From Desulfomicrobium escambiense DSM 10707 (GTDB taxonomy: Bacteria > Desulfobacterota > Desulfovibrionia > Desulfovibrionales > Desulfomicrobiaceae), in the NCBI RefSeq assembly GCF_000428825.1, contig NZ_AUAR01000002.1, positions 124,001-188,000 of the forward strand: a DNA stretch of 64,000 nucleotides, written 5' to 3'. This document shows, one piece after another, positions 1 to 9,129 of the stretch. A program made the position numbers and the translations under genes. The notes under the pieces are model-generated. The model did not search any database. It saw nothing but the letters and a program-made list of their open reading frames with translations, and had not been told where the DNA came from. Positions within the stretch are counted from its first letter, which is position 1. Each line of letters opens with the position of its first letter.

Positions 1-65
1 GGAAAAACGAGCATGACGGAAAAGAGGATCAGGGCCGGGATGGAGATGACCATGGTTTCGTTCAT
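1..65 (-). CDS. FetB-type ABC transporter permease, N-terminal fragment
   Basis: Only the first 21 codons are in the window; the gene runs off the left edge. The start ATG overlaps the stop of the upstream ATP-binding protein gene in an ATGA, so the two are translationally coupled. The visible residues begin MNETMVISIPALILF and look like the start of a first membrane helix. Partners of FetA-like ATPases are usually UPF0014/FetB permeases, and the short N-terminus fits that family. The identification rests mainly on the neighbour and is therefore provisional. Confidence 0.55.
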   Translation of the reverse strand, partial: MNETMVISIPALILFSVMLVF

Positions 66-703
66 GGGAGCCTCCGGAGCTTTCCCGATTCGAGGGCGAT
101 CTCGGCGAAGCCGAAATCGAACCACTGCCGGTTGTGGGTCACGGCCAGGACGGTACGCGCCGTGTCCTGTGCGAAATAACGGACCACGGCCTCCAGGGAC
201 TCCTGGTCCAGGCTGGAGGTGACCTCGTCCAACAGGCAGAAGGAGCGCTCCAGCTGCAGGCCCTGGATGATGGTCAGGCGTTGCTGCTCCCCTCCCGACA
301 ACCGCCCGTAGGGGCTCGAGCGCAAAGCCGGGTCCAGGCCCATGGCCTCCATGAGGTGGTCCTGCATGGCCCGGTCCGCGCGGCGGGCGCGGTTGGCGGC
401 GAAGGTGAAGGGCAGGTCCAGGTACTGTCCGGCCGAGCCGTCGAAAGGCAGCGGCTTCTGCCCGATGTAGAGGAAACGGGCGCGGTGTTCGGCCTGGTCC
501 GCGGCGGTCACCGTGCGGCCGTCCCAAAGCACCTCGCCCTCGTCCACGGGCTCGAACAGCAGGGCGACCTTGAGGATGGTCGATTTTCCCGCCCCGGACG
601 GTCCCGTCAGCACCAGGTGTTCCCCCGGAGTAACGGCCAGGTCGACCCGGTCAAGGATGACCCGCCCGCCCCGGCGCACGGTCACATTGCGAAGTTCCAG
701 CAT
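62..703 (-). CDS. ABC transporter ATP-binding protein, FetA-like
   Basis: This 213-residue protein is a complete single ABC ATPase domain. Walker A (GPSGAGKST) is at residues 34-42, the LSGGEQ signature at 135-140, Walker B with catalytic glutamate (CLLDE) at 156-160 and the H-loop histidine at 190. It would energise the permease encoded immediately downstream, with which it overlaps by 4 bp. In E. coli the FetA/FetB (YbbL/YbbM) pair exports iron and helps against oxidative stress; that substrate is only inferred here. The short length and the single coupled permease gene argue against an importer with a binding protein. The start at 703 gives a normal ABC N-terminus (MLELRNVTV). Confidence 0.8.
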   Translation of the reverse strand: MLELRNVTVRRGGRVILDRVDLAVTPGEHLVLTGPSGAGKSTILKVALLFEPVDEGEVLWDGRTVTAADQAEHRARFLYIGQKPLPFDGSAGQYLDLPFTFAANRARRADRAMQDHLMEAMGLDPALRSSPYGRLSGGEQQRLTIIQGLQLERSFCLLDEVTSSLDQESLEAVVRYFAQDTARTVLAVTHNRQWFDFGFAEIALESGKLRRLP

Positions 704-791
704 GTTCTCTCCATGAAATGACGAATCGATGACCCAACATTGCAGGCACGCTGCGGAAGATCAAGGCCGGGATCTCCCGCCCTGCCACAGC

Positions 792-817
792 GTCATTCCC
801 GCGCAGGCGGAATCCAT
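792..817. repeat. Solitary ATTCCC-type palindromic repeat
   Basis: A 26-bp element in the gap between the FetA-like gene and the next gene. It begins GTCATTCCCGCG and ends GGAATCCAT, matching the repeat family seen in several copies at 27.2-28.1 kb with one base missing in the right arm. The rest of the 164-bp gap (704-867) shows nothing else recognisable. Confidence 0.65.
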
Positions 818-867
818 CTTCGGACGGAACGAAACCAAGGGCATGAGCCCCGCCTGCAAAATACCCC

Positions 868-2190
868 CTACGCCTTCCCCTCCAGCAATTCCAACAGCAC
901 CGAGCCCAGCGCGGGCCCGTCGTGATCGGCGTGGGCGTAGCGCACCCGGGCCACGGGCTTGCCTATGCGCAGCACGCGCGCGATGTCGATGGGCGTGCCC
1001 GAAACCACGGCGTCGCAGGGCACGGCAGCGATGGTCGCCTCCAGGTCGCGGATCTGCCCCGGGCCGTACCCCATGGCCGGCAGCACGGGGCCGATGTCCG
1101 GATACGCGGCGAAGGTCTCGTCCAGACTGCCGGCGAGCCAGGGCCTGGGGTCCACCAGCTCGGCCGCCCCGCACTGCCGCGCGGCCAGGAAGCCCGCCCC
1201 GTGGGGCATGCCGCCGTGGGTCAGGGTCGGGCCGTCCTCGACCACCAGGACGCGACGCCCCCGGATGAGCTCCGGACGGTCCACGGTCAGGGGCGACCTG
1301 GCCAGGACGATGCGCGCCCCCGGATTGCAGGCCCGGATGTTCGCGAGCACGGCCTCGACCTGATCCGGCCGGGCCGTATCGACCTTGTTGATGACGGCCA
1401 CGTCGCACATGCGCATGTTCGTCTCGCCGGGATGGTAGAGCAGTTCGTGCCCGGCACGGTGCGGGTCGAAGACCGTGACGTGCAGGGCGGGCCTGTAGAA
1501 CGGCGTGTCGTTGTTGCCGCCGTCCCAGACGAGGACGTCCGCCTCGGCCTCGGCCTGCGCCAGAATCCTGGAGTAATCCACCCCGGCGTAGACCACCACG
1601 CCCATGTCCAGGATGGGCTCGTACTCCTCCCGCTCCTCGATGGTGCAGCGATGAAGGTCCAGATCGGCGTGGGAGGCGAAACGCTGCACGGCCTGGGCGC
1701 GCAGGTCGCCGTAGGGCATGGGGTGGCGCACGATGACCACCCGGCGCCCATCCTCCTGAAGCACGCGGACGATCTCGCGGCTGACCTGGGACTTGCCGCA
1801 GCCCGTGCGCACGGCGCACACGGCCACCACCGGCCTGGTCGTCGGCAGCATGGTGTAGGTTGCCCCGGCGATCATGAAGTCCGCGCCCGCGGCCGTGACC
1901 AGGGAAGCCTTGTGCATGACCTCGTTGTGGGTGATGTCGGAATAGGAAAAGACCACGAGGTCGACGGAGAACCCCCTGATGAGGCGCGCAAGCTCCGAGT
2001 CGGCGAAGACCGGGATGCCCTCGGGGTACATGTCCCCGGCCAGTTCCGGGGGGTAGACGCGGCCGTCGATGTCCGGAATCTGCGTGGCCGTGAAGCAGAC
2101 CACGCGGTAGCGCGGGTTGCCGCGGAAATAGATGTTGAAGTTGTGGAAATCACGGCCGGCCGCGCCCATGATGATGACCTTTTCGACCAT
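868..2190 (-). CDS. Cyclic 2,3-diphosphoglycerate synthetase-like NTPase (COG2403 type)
   Basis: A 440-residue cytoplasmic protein with an N-terminal Rossmann-like segment (VIIMGAAGRDFHNFN) and a central P-loop of the GCGKSQ type near residues 130-135, followed by an NKVD motif like the G4 element of GTPases. This is the layout of the cyclic 2,3-diphosphoglycerate synthetase/COG2403 family, whose characterised members are archaeal; the role of bacterial homologues is not established. Start: an in-frame ATG lies 12 bp further upstream, but a GGAGG sits five bases before the ATG at 2190, so that start is preferred. It is divergent from alanine dehydrogenase across a 344-bp gap with repeated operator-like palindromes. 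Family call is firm, reaction uncertain. Confidence 0.75.
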   Translation of the reverse strand: MVEKVIIMGAAGRDFHNFNIYFRGNPRYRVVCFTATQIPDIDGRVYPPELAGDMYPEGIPVFADSELARLIRGFSVDLVVFSYSDITHNEVMHKASLVTAAGADFMIAGATYTMLPTTRPVVAVCAVRTGCGKSQVSREIVRVLQEDGRRVVIVRHPMPYGDLRAQAVQRFASHADLDLHRCTIEEREEYEPILDMGVVVYAGVDYSRILAQAEAEADVLVWDGGNNDTPFYRPALHVTVFDPHRAGHELLYHPGETNMRMCDVAVINKVDTARPDQVEAVLANIRACNPGARIVLARSPLTVDRPELIRGRRVLVVEDGPTLTHGGMPHGAGFLAARQCGAAELVDPRPWLAGSLDETFAAYPDIGPVLPAMGYGPGQIRDLEATIAAVPCDAVVSGTPIDIARVLRIGKPVARVRYAHADHDGPALGSVLLELLEGKA

Positions 2191-2534
2191 GGCAACCTCC
2201 ATGCCCAGCTCTGTCCGACAAAATGGAAATTAAATATAGATATTGGAAATATAACATTCCAAATAGGGCATCGCGTCGACGCCCTCTATTTTCAAGCCAT
2301 TATCATCAAAATGGAAACAAATAATTCCAGACGGACGCAGAACCGAGTATCACGCAGCGGTCGGCTCCGACGGGAAAGCGACCACGCCCCCCCCCGCAAA
2401 CCCTTGCCGTTTCTGCATTGACCATTTTTCCGTCCGGCTTTGCCTGCTTCCTCGCGTTGTGGTAAGCTTTTTGCCATGAGTCCCGCATCGTTCCCTTCAA
2501 CCCAGGCACAAGACGCAGCGCAAGGAGCTCGAAC
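2191..2534. promoter_or_regulatory. Divergent intergenic region with paired TGGAA-N8-TTCCA palindromes
   Basis: This 344-bp gap separates the divergent cyclic-DPG-synthetase-like and ald genes. It is locally AT-rich at 2220-2330. Two copies of an inverted repeat with the same arms and same spacing are visible: TGGAA-N8-TTCCA at 2244-2261 and at 2312-2329, with centres 68 bp apart. A further half site TGGAA is at 2224-2228, 20 bp before the first copy. The arrangement looks like a dimeric repressor or activator bound at two sites; which protein binds is unknown. No riboswitch or RNA gene is recognisable. A ribosome-binding site AAGGAG precedes ald. Confidence 0.55.
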
Positions 2535-3647
2535 ATGATCGTCGGCGTTCTCAAGGAAATCAAGACGCAGGAAAACCGGGTCTGCATGACGCCGGCCGGT
2601 GTGGAAGTCATGAAGCAGCACGGGCACACCGTGCTGGTGGAAAAGACGGCCGGTGTGGGCAGCGGCTTCGCTGACGCCGACTATGAGGCCGCAGGGGCTA
2701 AAATCGTCGCAGCCCCGGCGGACATCTACGGCCAGTCCGACATGGTCATGCACGTCAAGGAGCCCCAGCCTTCCGAATACGGCCTGATCCGCCCCGGACA
2801 GGTCGTCTTCACCTATTTTCATTTCGCGGCCGACGAGAAGCTGACCCGCGAGTTCATGCGGACCGGCTCCGTGGCCATCGCCTACGAGACCGTAACCGGC
2901 CCCCAGGGCGGCCTGCCGCTCCTGACACCCATGAGCGAGGTGGCCGGACGGATGGCCGCCCAGGAAGCCGCCAAGTACAATGAGCGCGTCCACGGCGGCC
3001 GTGGCATCCTGCTGGGCGGCGTGACCGGCGTGGCCCCGGCCAACGTCCTGGTCCTCGGCGGCGGCATCGTCGGCACCAACGCGGCCATGATGGCCGCCGG
3101 CCTGGGTGCCCGCGTCCACATCCTGGACATGAACCTCGACCGCCTGCGCTACCTCTCGGAGATCATGCCCAAGAACGTCACGCCGCTGATGAGTTCCCCG
3201 GCCAAGATCCGCGAACTGGCCAAGGAGGCCGACGCAGTCATCGGCGCGGTCCTCGTGGTCGGTGCCAAGGCGCCCAAGCTCGTGACCCGCGAGATGTTCA
3301 AGGACATGAAGCCGGGCTGCGTGCTCGTGGACGTGGCCATCGACCAGGGCGGCTGCTTCGAGACGTCGAAGCCCACCACGCACACGGACCCGATCTACGA
3401 GGTGGACGGCATCATCCACTACTGCGTGGCCAACATGCCCGGCGCCGTGCCCATCACCTCGACCATGGCCCTGACCAACGCCACCCTGCCCTACGCCCTG
3501 CAGATAGCGGACAAGGGCTGGCAGGCCGCCTGCAAGGAAAACCCGGGGCTCAAGAACGGCCTGAACATGGTTGGCGACAAGATCACCTTCAAGGGCGTGG
3601 CCGACGCCTTCGGCCTGCCCTACACGCCGGCCGAATCCTGCCTCTAG
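2535..3647 (+). CDS. ald: Alanine dehydrogenase
   Basis: A 370-residue enzyme, the usual length, interconverting L-alanine and pyruvate plus ammonia with NAD(H) in the cytoplasm. The family residues are in place at the classical positions: Arg15, Lys75 and His96 for substrate binding and catalysis, the dinucleotide-binding GGGIVG at 175-180 with acidic Asp198 at the end of the following strand, and Asp270. An AAGGAG ribosome-binding site lies upstream of the ATG. The gene stands alone and is closed by a strong terminator. In sulfate reducers this enzyme feeds alanine into pyruvate oxidation. The paired palindromes upstream suggest specific regulation. Confidence 0.96.
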   Translation: MIVGVLKEIKTQENRVCMTPAGVEVMKQHGHTVLVEKTAGVGSGFADADYEAAGAKIVAAPADIYGQSDMVMHVKEPQPSEYGLIRPGQVVFTYFHFAADEKLTREFMRTGSVAIAYETVTGPQGGLPLLTPMSEVAGRMAAQEAAKYNERVHGGRGILLGGVTGVAPANVLVLGGGIVGTNAAMMAAGLGARVHILDMNLDRLRYLSEIMPKNVTPLMSSPAKIRELAKEADAVIGAVLVVGAKAPKLVTREMFKDMKPGCVLVDVAIDQGGCFETSKPTTHTDPIYEVDGIIHYCVANMPGAVPITSTMALTNATLPYALQIADKGWQAACKENPGLKNGLNMVGDKITFKGVADAFGLPYTPAESCL

Positions 3648-3670
3648 GAGTGGAAGAAACCCGCCTTTCG

Positions 3671-3703
3671 AAAGGCCGCTCCTTCACCGGGGCGGCCTTT
3701 TTG
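3671..3703 (+). terminator. Rho-independent terminator after ald
   Basis: A 9-bp perfect stem (AAAGGCCGC at 3671-3679 pairing with GCGGCCTTT at 3692-3700) followed by a T-run, 24 bp past the ald stop. Confidence 0.85.
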
Positions 3704-3819
3704 TCTTCCTGCGCACCGCGCTCGTCCCTCGACGAAGCCCCGGCGTTGACGGTATGGACGGAACACGGACGCCGCCGCACCCTTCCGGCCGACCCCAACC
3801 AACAGACAAGGAGGCTCCC

Positions 3820-4671
3820 ATGCGCCTCGCACTGCTCTGCATCATTCTCCTGCTCTCCACGCCGGTCCTGGCCGCGCAACAGGTGGAGATCATCGAACTG
3901 CGCCACCGCACGGTCGAGGATGTCCTGCCCGTGCTGGAGCCCCTCGTCGAGCCGGGCGGGGCGCTGTCGGGCATGAACGGGCATCTCATCGTGCGCACCT
4001 CGCCCGCCAACCTTCAGGAGCTGCGGAAGGTGCTGGCCGTCATCGACCAACCCGTCCGCCAGCTGCTCATCCGCGTCAGCCAGAGCCGCGAGACGAGCGG
4101 CGCGAGGCGGTCCCTGGGCGTGTCCGGCGCAGTCGAGGTCGGCGACAACGTGCGTGTCGTCGCGCCGGGAGGGAACATGCCCGGCGGAACCGGGGTGGAG
4201 GTGCGCAGCGGCGGGTCGGCCGCCGGAGTGTACGGGCAGGACGTCCGAAGCAGCTCCTCGAGCGGCGCGGACCAGTTCGTGCGGGTCATGGACGGGGGCG
4301 AGGCCTTCATCAGGGTCGGCCGGTCCCTGGCCGTGCCCTTCCGCCGCGTAGAGATGCGGCCGGGCGGCGTCAGGGCCAGCCAGGGCGTGGTCTACGTCGA
4401 CATCGGACAGGGATTTTCCGCCGTACCGCGCCTGTCGGGCGACCGCGTGACCATCGAGATCAGCCCGCAGTTCGACAGCCTCGCAGGCCGCGGACGCGAC
4501 GTGGACACCCAGAGCCTCTCGACCACGGTTACGGGACGACTGGGGGAATGGATCGAACTCGGCGGCGGCGCCAGCCGAACGGACGAAAGCACGGGAAGCC
4601 CCACGGGCGCCGCGGCGCAGGAAACGCGCGACACCCGCAGCGTCTGGCTGCTGGTCGAGGAGGTGCGCTGA
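3820..4671 (+). CDS. Exported secretin N-domain (NolW-like) protein
   Basis: A 283-residue protein with a clear signal peptide (about residues 1-19, ending VLAA). Residues about 21-90 resemble the ring-forming N-domain of secretins (NolW/secretin_N): a QVEIIELRHRTVEDVLPVL segment, then HLIVRTSPANLQEL and VIDQPVRQLLIRV. The rest contains a glycine/serine-rich stretch and beta-rich sequence, including EAFIRVGRSLAVP, that aligns loosely with the region before a secretin barrel, but no full secretin barrel or its signature is present. The start was chosen for the AAGGAGG just upstream; the open frame extends further but without a ribosome site. No secretion or pilus genes are adjacent, so its partner is unknown. 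Confidence 0.6.
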   Translation: MRLALLCIILLLSTPVLAAQQVEIIELRHRTVEDVLPVLEPLVEPGGALSGMNGHLIVRTSPANLQELRKVLAVIDQPVRQLLIRVSQSRETSGARRSLGVSGAVEVGDNVRVVAPGGNMPGGTGVEVRSGGSAAGVYGQDVRSSSSSGADQFVRVMDGGEAFIRVGRSLAVPFRRVEMRPGGVRASQGVVYVDIGQGFSAVPRLSGDRVTIEISPQFDSLAGRGRDVDTQSLSTTVTGRLGEWIELGGGASRTDESTGSPTGAAAQETRDTRSVWLLVEEVR

Positions 4672-4701
4672 ACCAGGGGCGCTCCGGCCCTCCCCGCACC
4701 C

Positions 4702-5160
4702 TCAGCCCTGCAGAGGAATCTGCAGCTCGACCTGGTTGTCCGCACTGCCCTCGTCAATCCAGTCCAGGTAGACCTCGCGGCCGACGGGCTGCAGCGCCTC
4801 GCCCCTTTGCAGGGCCTGCGGCGTGAAAGCGCTCCAGGCCGGCCCGATCCCCTTCATGGGCCCGCGGTACACGGTGCTCAGGCATTCGTGGGCGGCAACC
4901 TCCGCGCACGCGAAAGCGCCCTGACCGCGGCAGGCGTCAACCGAAAAACCGACCTTCATGGTGAACTCCCTGTCGGGAGAGCCGTCGCACCCTTCGTAGG
5001 TGAAGACGCAGGGACCGGTCACGGCCATGCCCCGGCTCTCGGCTTCGGCCAGGAGCATGGGGATGATCTTTTCGGCGTAGGCCGGGACATCGGGAATGGT
5101 CAGGGTCGTGACGGCCTCGATGGCCGTGTATGCCGGGATGCGCTTGCGCTCGATCTGCAT
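4702..5160 (-). CDS. GyrI-like/effector-binding-domain protein
   Basis: A 152-residue soluble protein with the look of a stand-alone effector-binding domain (GyrI-like, AraC_E_bind/SOUL-type fold): an N-terminal segment of the type IPAYTAIEAVTTLTIPDVPAY, a central EFTMKVGFSV strand and a C-terminal EVYLDWI. Members bind small ligands or act as antitoxin-like inhibitors; nothing in the sequence shows which applies here. A GGAGG lies six bases before the ATG. It follows the HDOD gene on the same strand with a 32-bp gap and could be cotranscribed with it. Convergent with the secretin N-domain gene. Confidence 0.6.
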   Translation of the reverse strand: MQIERKRIPAYTAIEAVTTLTIPDVPAYAEKIIPMLLAEAESRGMAVTGPCVFTYEGCDGSPDREFTMKVGFSVDACRGQGAFACAEVAAHECLSTVYRGPMKGIGPAWSAFTPQALQRGEALQPVGREVYLDWIDEGSADNQVELQIPLQG

Positions 5161-5192
5161 GGGCCCTCCTTGGGGGGTCAGTGTTTCCGGGT

Positions 5193-6386
5193 TCAGTCAA
5201 AGGCGGCCACGATGGCGTCGAGCTGCGCCGCGATGCGCGAGGCGATGTCCGCGGTCTGGTCCGGCCGCAGGGGCAGCAGCGCGGCAAAGCCGGGCCTGAT
5301 GGGCGGAGGGCCGCACTCGCCGCTGCACCCCAGGCCCATGGCGTGGACGACAAGGTCCGCCAGATGTAGGACGCCGGGCAGCATGGAATCCGGCGCCTTG
5401 AGGGGGTCGTGATGAAAGCCTGCGGCCTGGCTCAGGGATCTGGGCATACCCCAGCCCTCCAGGAGATGACGGCCCATGGTCCCGTGGTCCACGCCGAAGA
5501 AGAGGACCTCCTCGTCCATGAGCGGCCGGCCGTGCCGGAGGCCGCTGTTGATGCAGTACCGGGAGCGCTCCGGAAAGGCCGTGAAGAAGTACAGCCGGCC
5601 GATGTCGTGCAGCAGGCCCGCGACAAAGGCCTGCTCCGGCTCCACGGCCTTCGTGGCTTCGGCCAGGGCCTTGCTGGCCAGGGCGCAAGCCAGGCAATGT
5701 TCGAGGAAGGTTCGCATGTCGACCACGGACGCAGGAATCACCCCGAACTGCTCGACCATCAGCAAACTCGAGGCCAGCATGCCCACTTCCTTCTGCCCCA
5801 CGATGGTCACGGCCCGCGAGACGGTCTCGACCTTGCCGTGGCAGCCATAAAGGGGGGAGTTAACCAGGCGCAGGAGGCGCGCCGTGAGCCCAGGGCTCTG
5901 CCCGATGATGGACACGATCTTCCGGCTGGAGGGTTCGGGGGTGGAGAGTTCCCGGTTCAGTTGGAAGGCCACGGCCGAGAGCTGCGGCGGCTCGAAGCTG
6001 TCCAGGCAGAAGGTCGGCAGCTCTTCGGGGGACGGGGTGTCCCCCACGGGCTTCCGGCATTCCCGCAACAGCGCAGGCAGCCCCTTTTCCATGCGCTGCG
6101 CCTCGGCCTCGACGCGCAGGCCGAGCAGGACGGGTCCGGGGGGAATGGCCATGTCGTGGCCCGCATAGTACTTGCGCGCCCGCTCGGTGGCCTTGGCCAG
6201 CAGCGAGGGGTTGAGGGGCGCATGCTCCCCGACGACGGACACGGTCGAAACGCCGCGCTGGCGCAAGGCCTCGATGGCGCTCCCGTTCAGGGTCGCGCCG
6301 CGCGGGTAGAGGACGCGTCCCGTACCGTCCGTGATGTCCGCCGCCAGGGTCTCACCTGGCGTGACGCGATCGATGAGCTTCTCCAT
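5193..6386 (-). CDS. HDOD domain signal-transduction protein
   Basis: A 397-residue cytoplasmic protein. The N-terminal 110 residues contain a segment common in HD-GYP/HDOD proteins (DRVTPGETLAADI ... GRVLYPRGATL). Residues roughly 130-330 form an HDOD domain: a helical block with LTARLLRLVNSPLYG and a later LLHDIGRLYFF motif. HDOD proteins are regulators related to HD phosphohydrolases that usually lack catalytic activity, and they influence chemotaxis, second-messenger or stress signalling. A GGAGGG lies before the ATG. The neighbour downstream is the effector-binding-domain gene. The specific pathway cannot be told from the sequence. Confidence 0.8.
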   Translation of the reverse strand: MEKLIDRVTPGETLAADITDGTGRVLYPRGATLNGSAIEALRQRGVSTVSVVGEHAPLNPSLLAKATERARKYYAGHDMAIPPGPVLLGLRVEAEAQRMEKGLPALLRECRKPVGDTPSPEELPTFCLDSFEPPQLSAVAFQLNRELSTPEPSSRKIVSIIGQSPGLTARLLRLVNSPLYGCHGKVETVSRAVTIVGQKEVGMLASSLLMVEQFGVIPASVVDMRTFLEHCLACALASKALAEATKAVEPEQAFVAGLLHDIGRLYFFTAFPERSRYCINSGLRHGRPLMDEEVLFFGVDHGTMGRHLLEGWGMPRSLSQAAGFHHDPLKAPDSMLPGVLHLADLVVHAMGLGCSGECGPPPIRPGFAALLPLRPDQTADIASRIAAQLDAIVAAFD

Positions 6387-6428
6387 GCCGTCCCTCCATG
6401 CGCAGACAACGAATCTCCGACCATTTCC

Positions 6429-8897
6429 TCATCTATGCGGCGGGGCAAAAAAACGCAACCGCAGGGCGTTCGAGACCACGAAGACCGAGCTCATGGCCAT
6501 GGCCGTGCCGGCCAGCATGGGGCTCATGGTAGGCCCGCCGAAAAGGTGCAGAAGGCCGGCCGCCACCGGGATGCCGATGGTATTGAAGGCGAAGGCCCAG
6601 AACAGGTTCTGGCGGATGTTGCGCATGACCGCGCGGCTTAAGGAGAGCGCCGTGAGCACGCCCGAAAGGTCCTCGCGCATGAGCACCACGTCGCCCGACT
6701 CCATGGCCACGTCCATGCCCGAGCCCATGGCCACGCCCAGGTCGGCCCGGGCCAGGGCCGGGGCGTCGTTGATGCCGTCGCCGACCATGCCGACCACCCG
6801 GCCTTCCTGCTGCAAGGCCTCGATCTCCTCGGCCTTGCGGTCGGGCAGCACCCCGGCCACGACCCGCTCGATGCCGAGTTTCCCGGCCACGGCGCGGGCC
6901 GCGCGTTCGGAGTCGCCCGTCAGGAGCACGACCTCCATGCCCAGCTCCCGCAGCCGCTTGACCGTCGACGCGGACTCGGGCCTGATCTGATCGCTGATGG
7001 CCAGCAGGCCGGCCAGGCGCCCGTCAACGGCCACATGGACCACCGTGGCCCCCTGCCCTTCCAGGCGCGCGCGGTCCGCGGCCGCCGCGGCCGGATCGAT
7101 GCCCAGAGCGCGCATCATCAGCTCGTTGCCGATGGCCACCCGCCGGCCATCGGCCTCGGCGCTCACGCCCTGTCCGGGCACGGCCGAAAAGCCCGAGGCC
7201 TTGGGCACGGTGCCTCCCGCCGCGGCCACCACGGCCCGGGCCAGGGGATGCTCGGACTGGGCCTCCACGGCCGCGGCCAGCCGCACCAAGCCGTCCCTTT
7301 CAAAACCCTCGCCCCGCGCCGTCCAGACCTCGGCCAGCACGGGCTTGCCCACGGTCAGCGTCCCGGTCTTGTCGAAGACCAGGGTGTCGAGCTCCCCGGC
7401 CCGCTGCAGGGCGCGGCCGGACTTGATGAGCACGCCCAGCTGCGCGCCGCGCCCCGTGCCGACCATGATGGACGTCGGCGTGGCCAGGCCCATGGCGCAG
7501 GGGCAGGCGATGACCAGCACCGAGATGGCGATGCGCAGGGCGAAGACGAAGGGCTCGTCGCTGAAGAAGTACCAGGCCAGACCCGAAACCAGGGCCAGGG
7601 CCATGACCACGGGCACGAAATAGTAGCTGATGGTGTCGGCCAGGCTGGCGATGGGGGCCTTGGAGCCCTGGGCGTCGCGCACCAGGCGCACGATGCGGGC
7701 AAGCATGGTGTCCTCGCCCACCAGGGAGGCGCGCATGACGAAGGAACCCGTGGTGTTCAGGGTGCCGCCGAAGACCGTGTCGCCGGGGGCCCGGCGCACG
7801 GGCAGGGGTTCGCCCGTGAGCATGGACTCGTCCACGTGGCTCTCCCCCTCGGCCACCTCGCCGTCCACGGGCAGACGCCCGCCAGGGCGGATGCGCAGCA
7901 GGTCGCCGGGTTCGATCTCTTCCACCGGGATCTCACGCTCGCCGCTCCCCTCCACCAGGAAAGCCGTGTCCGGGGCCAGGGCCATGAGGGCGCGCACCGC
8001 GCCCGTGGTGCGGGACACGGAGCGGGCCTCGAAATACTTGCCCAGCGATATCATGGCGATGAGCACGGCCGCGGACTCGTAATAGAGGTCCATAGCCCGG
8101 GCCATGGCGTCCACCCCGAGCCAGATCTCGACCGTGTTCCACAGGGAGTAGACCAGGGCCGCGCCCGTGCCCACGGCCACCAGGGAGTCCATGTTCGGGG
8201 CGCGGCGGGCCAGGGCCGGGAAGCCCACGAGATAGAAGCTGCGCCCGCTCCAGACCACGGGCAGGGTCAACAGGAGCTGGGCCAGGGCGAAGGCGCCGGG
8301 CGCGTGCATGGGGTCGAGCCAATGCGGCAGAGGCAGGCCCCACATGTGGCCCATGGACAGGACCAGGAGCGGCAGGGCAAAGGCCATGGCCCATACCACG
8401 CCGCGCCTCTTCTCGGCCAGGCGGGCGGCGATGCGCGCCTCCTCCTCCCCGGCCTTCTCCCGGCGCGGCAGGTCCGTGGTGAAGCCCGCGTCGTGGATGG
8501 CCTGGCGCAGGGCGCGCTGGGACACCTTCGACGGGTCGAAGACGAACCGCCCGCTCTCGGCCCCGAGGTTGACCGCGGCCTCCTTCACGCCGTCCATGCC
8601 GGCCGCGATGCGCTCGATGCGCGACGAGCAGGCCGCGCAGTGCATGCCGCCGATGCGCAGCTCAAGCACCGTCTCGGCGGCCGGCTCCTCCACGCTGAAG
8701 CCCATGTCGCGCACGCGCCCCAGAATTTCGTCCAGTTTCACACCGCCCGCGTCGTAGCGCAGGTCCATCTCGCCTGTGGCCAGGTTGACGGAGATCCCCT
8801 CCACGCCGGGCATGCCCCCGACCACCTTCTCGATGCGCGACGAACAGGCAGCACAGTGCATTCCCCCGACGGTCAGACGTTTCGCTTCGCTACCCAT
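6429..8897 (-). CDS. copA: Copper-exporting P1B-type ATPase
   Basis: An 822-residue inner-membrane ATPase that exports Cu(I). Two N-terminal metal-binding domains each carry GMHCAAC (residues 12-18 and 84-90). The membrane CPC motif is at about 465-467 and the phosphorylation motif DKTGTLT at 509-515, followed by the [10 protein letters not shown] hinge. Length and order match CopA. The open frame begins two codons earlier at a GTG, but GGGAGG is correctly spaced for the ATG at 8897. Alone in its transcription unit; no CopZ or CueR gene is adjacent, and no obvious CueR box was seen. Divergent from the fumarate reductase operon. Confidence 0.95.
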   Translation of the reverse strand: MGSEAKRLTVGGMHCAACSSRIEKVVGGMPGVEGISVNLATGEMDLRYDAGGVKLDEILGRVRDMGFSVEEPAAETVLELRIGGMHCAACSSRIERIAAGMDGVKEAAVNLGAESGRFVFDPSKVSQRALRQAIHDAGFTTDLPRREKAGEEEARIAARLAEKRRGVVWAMAFALPLLVLSMGHMWGLPLPHWLDPMHAPGAFALAQLLLTLPVVWSGRSFYLVGFPALARRAPNMDSLVAVGTGAALVYSLWNTVEIWLGVDAMARAMDLYYESAAVLIAMISLGKYFEARSVSRTTGAVRALMALAPDTAFLVEGSGEREIPVEEIEPGDLLRIRPGGRLPVDGEVAEGESHVDESMLTGEPLPVRRAPGDTVFGGTLNTTGSFVMRASLVGEDTMLARIVRLVRDAQGSKAPIASLADTISYYFVPVVMALALVSGLAWYFFSDEPFVFALRIAISVLVIACPCAMGLATPTSIMVGTGRGAQLGVLIKSGRALQRAGELDTLVFDKTGTLTVGKPVLAEVWTARGEGFERDGLVRLAAAVEAQSEHPLARAVVAAAGGTVPKASGFSAVPGQGVSAEADGRRVAIGNELMMRALGIDPAAAAADRARLEGQGATVVHVAVDGRLAGLLAISDQIRPESASTVKRLRELGMEVVLLTGDSERAARAVAGKLGIERVVAGVLPDRKAEEIEALQQEGRVVGMVGDGINDAPALARADLGVAMGSGMDVAMESGDVVLMREDLSGVLTALSLSRAVMRNIRQNLFWAFAFNTIGIPVAAGLLHLFGGPTMSPMLAGTAMAMSSVFVVSNALRLRFFAPPHR

Positions 8898-9129
8898 GCG
8901 CACCTCCCAGCCTTTATTCCAATTTTTTCAGGACTTTTTCCATTCTGCAGGGCGGACGATACGTACCCGCCCTACGTACATGATTGACTGATCAATCCCA
9001 ATGGACTAGCAACTCTTTCTACAAAAATCCATGTCCGAAATTCTTCGGAGCATCATCGCGTTGAGACAAACGAATTGGTTGTTCAACCAGGAGCCTGTAC
9101 TGCATCGGCTCCGCAACTTCGGAGGAAGT
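8898..9129. promoter_or_regulatory. copA-frdC divergent region with two short palindromes
   Basis: This 232-bp gap separates copA and frdC. It holds a palindrome GATTGA-N4-TCAATC at 8982-8997 and a second, TGGTTG-TT-CAACCA, at 9076-9089, 40 bp before the frdC start. The first resembles an FNR half-site pair, but its TTGA/TCAA arms are four bases apart rather than six, so it is not a standard FNR box. Either could be an operator for the respiratory operon. Confidence 0.35.

Noticed and set aside
8982-8997. FNR box before fumarate reductase
   Set aside because: The arms TTGA/TCAA are separated by four bases, not the six expected, so it is reported only as a palindrome.
9031-9129. 33-codon N-terminal extension of FrdC
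   Set aside because: The ribosome-binding site lies after it, directly before ATG 9130, and the family starts there.
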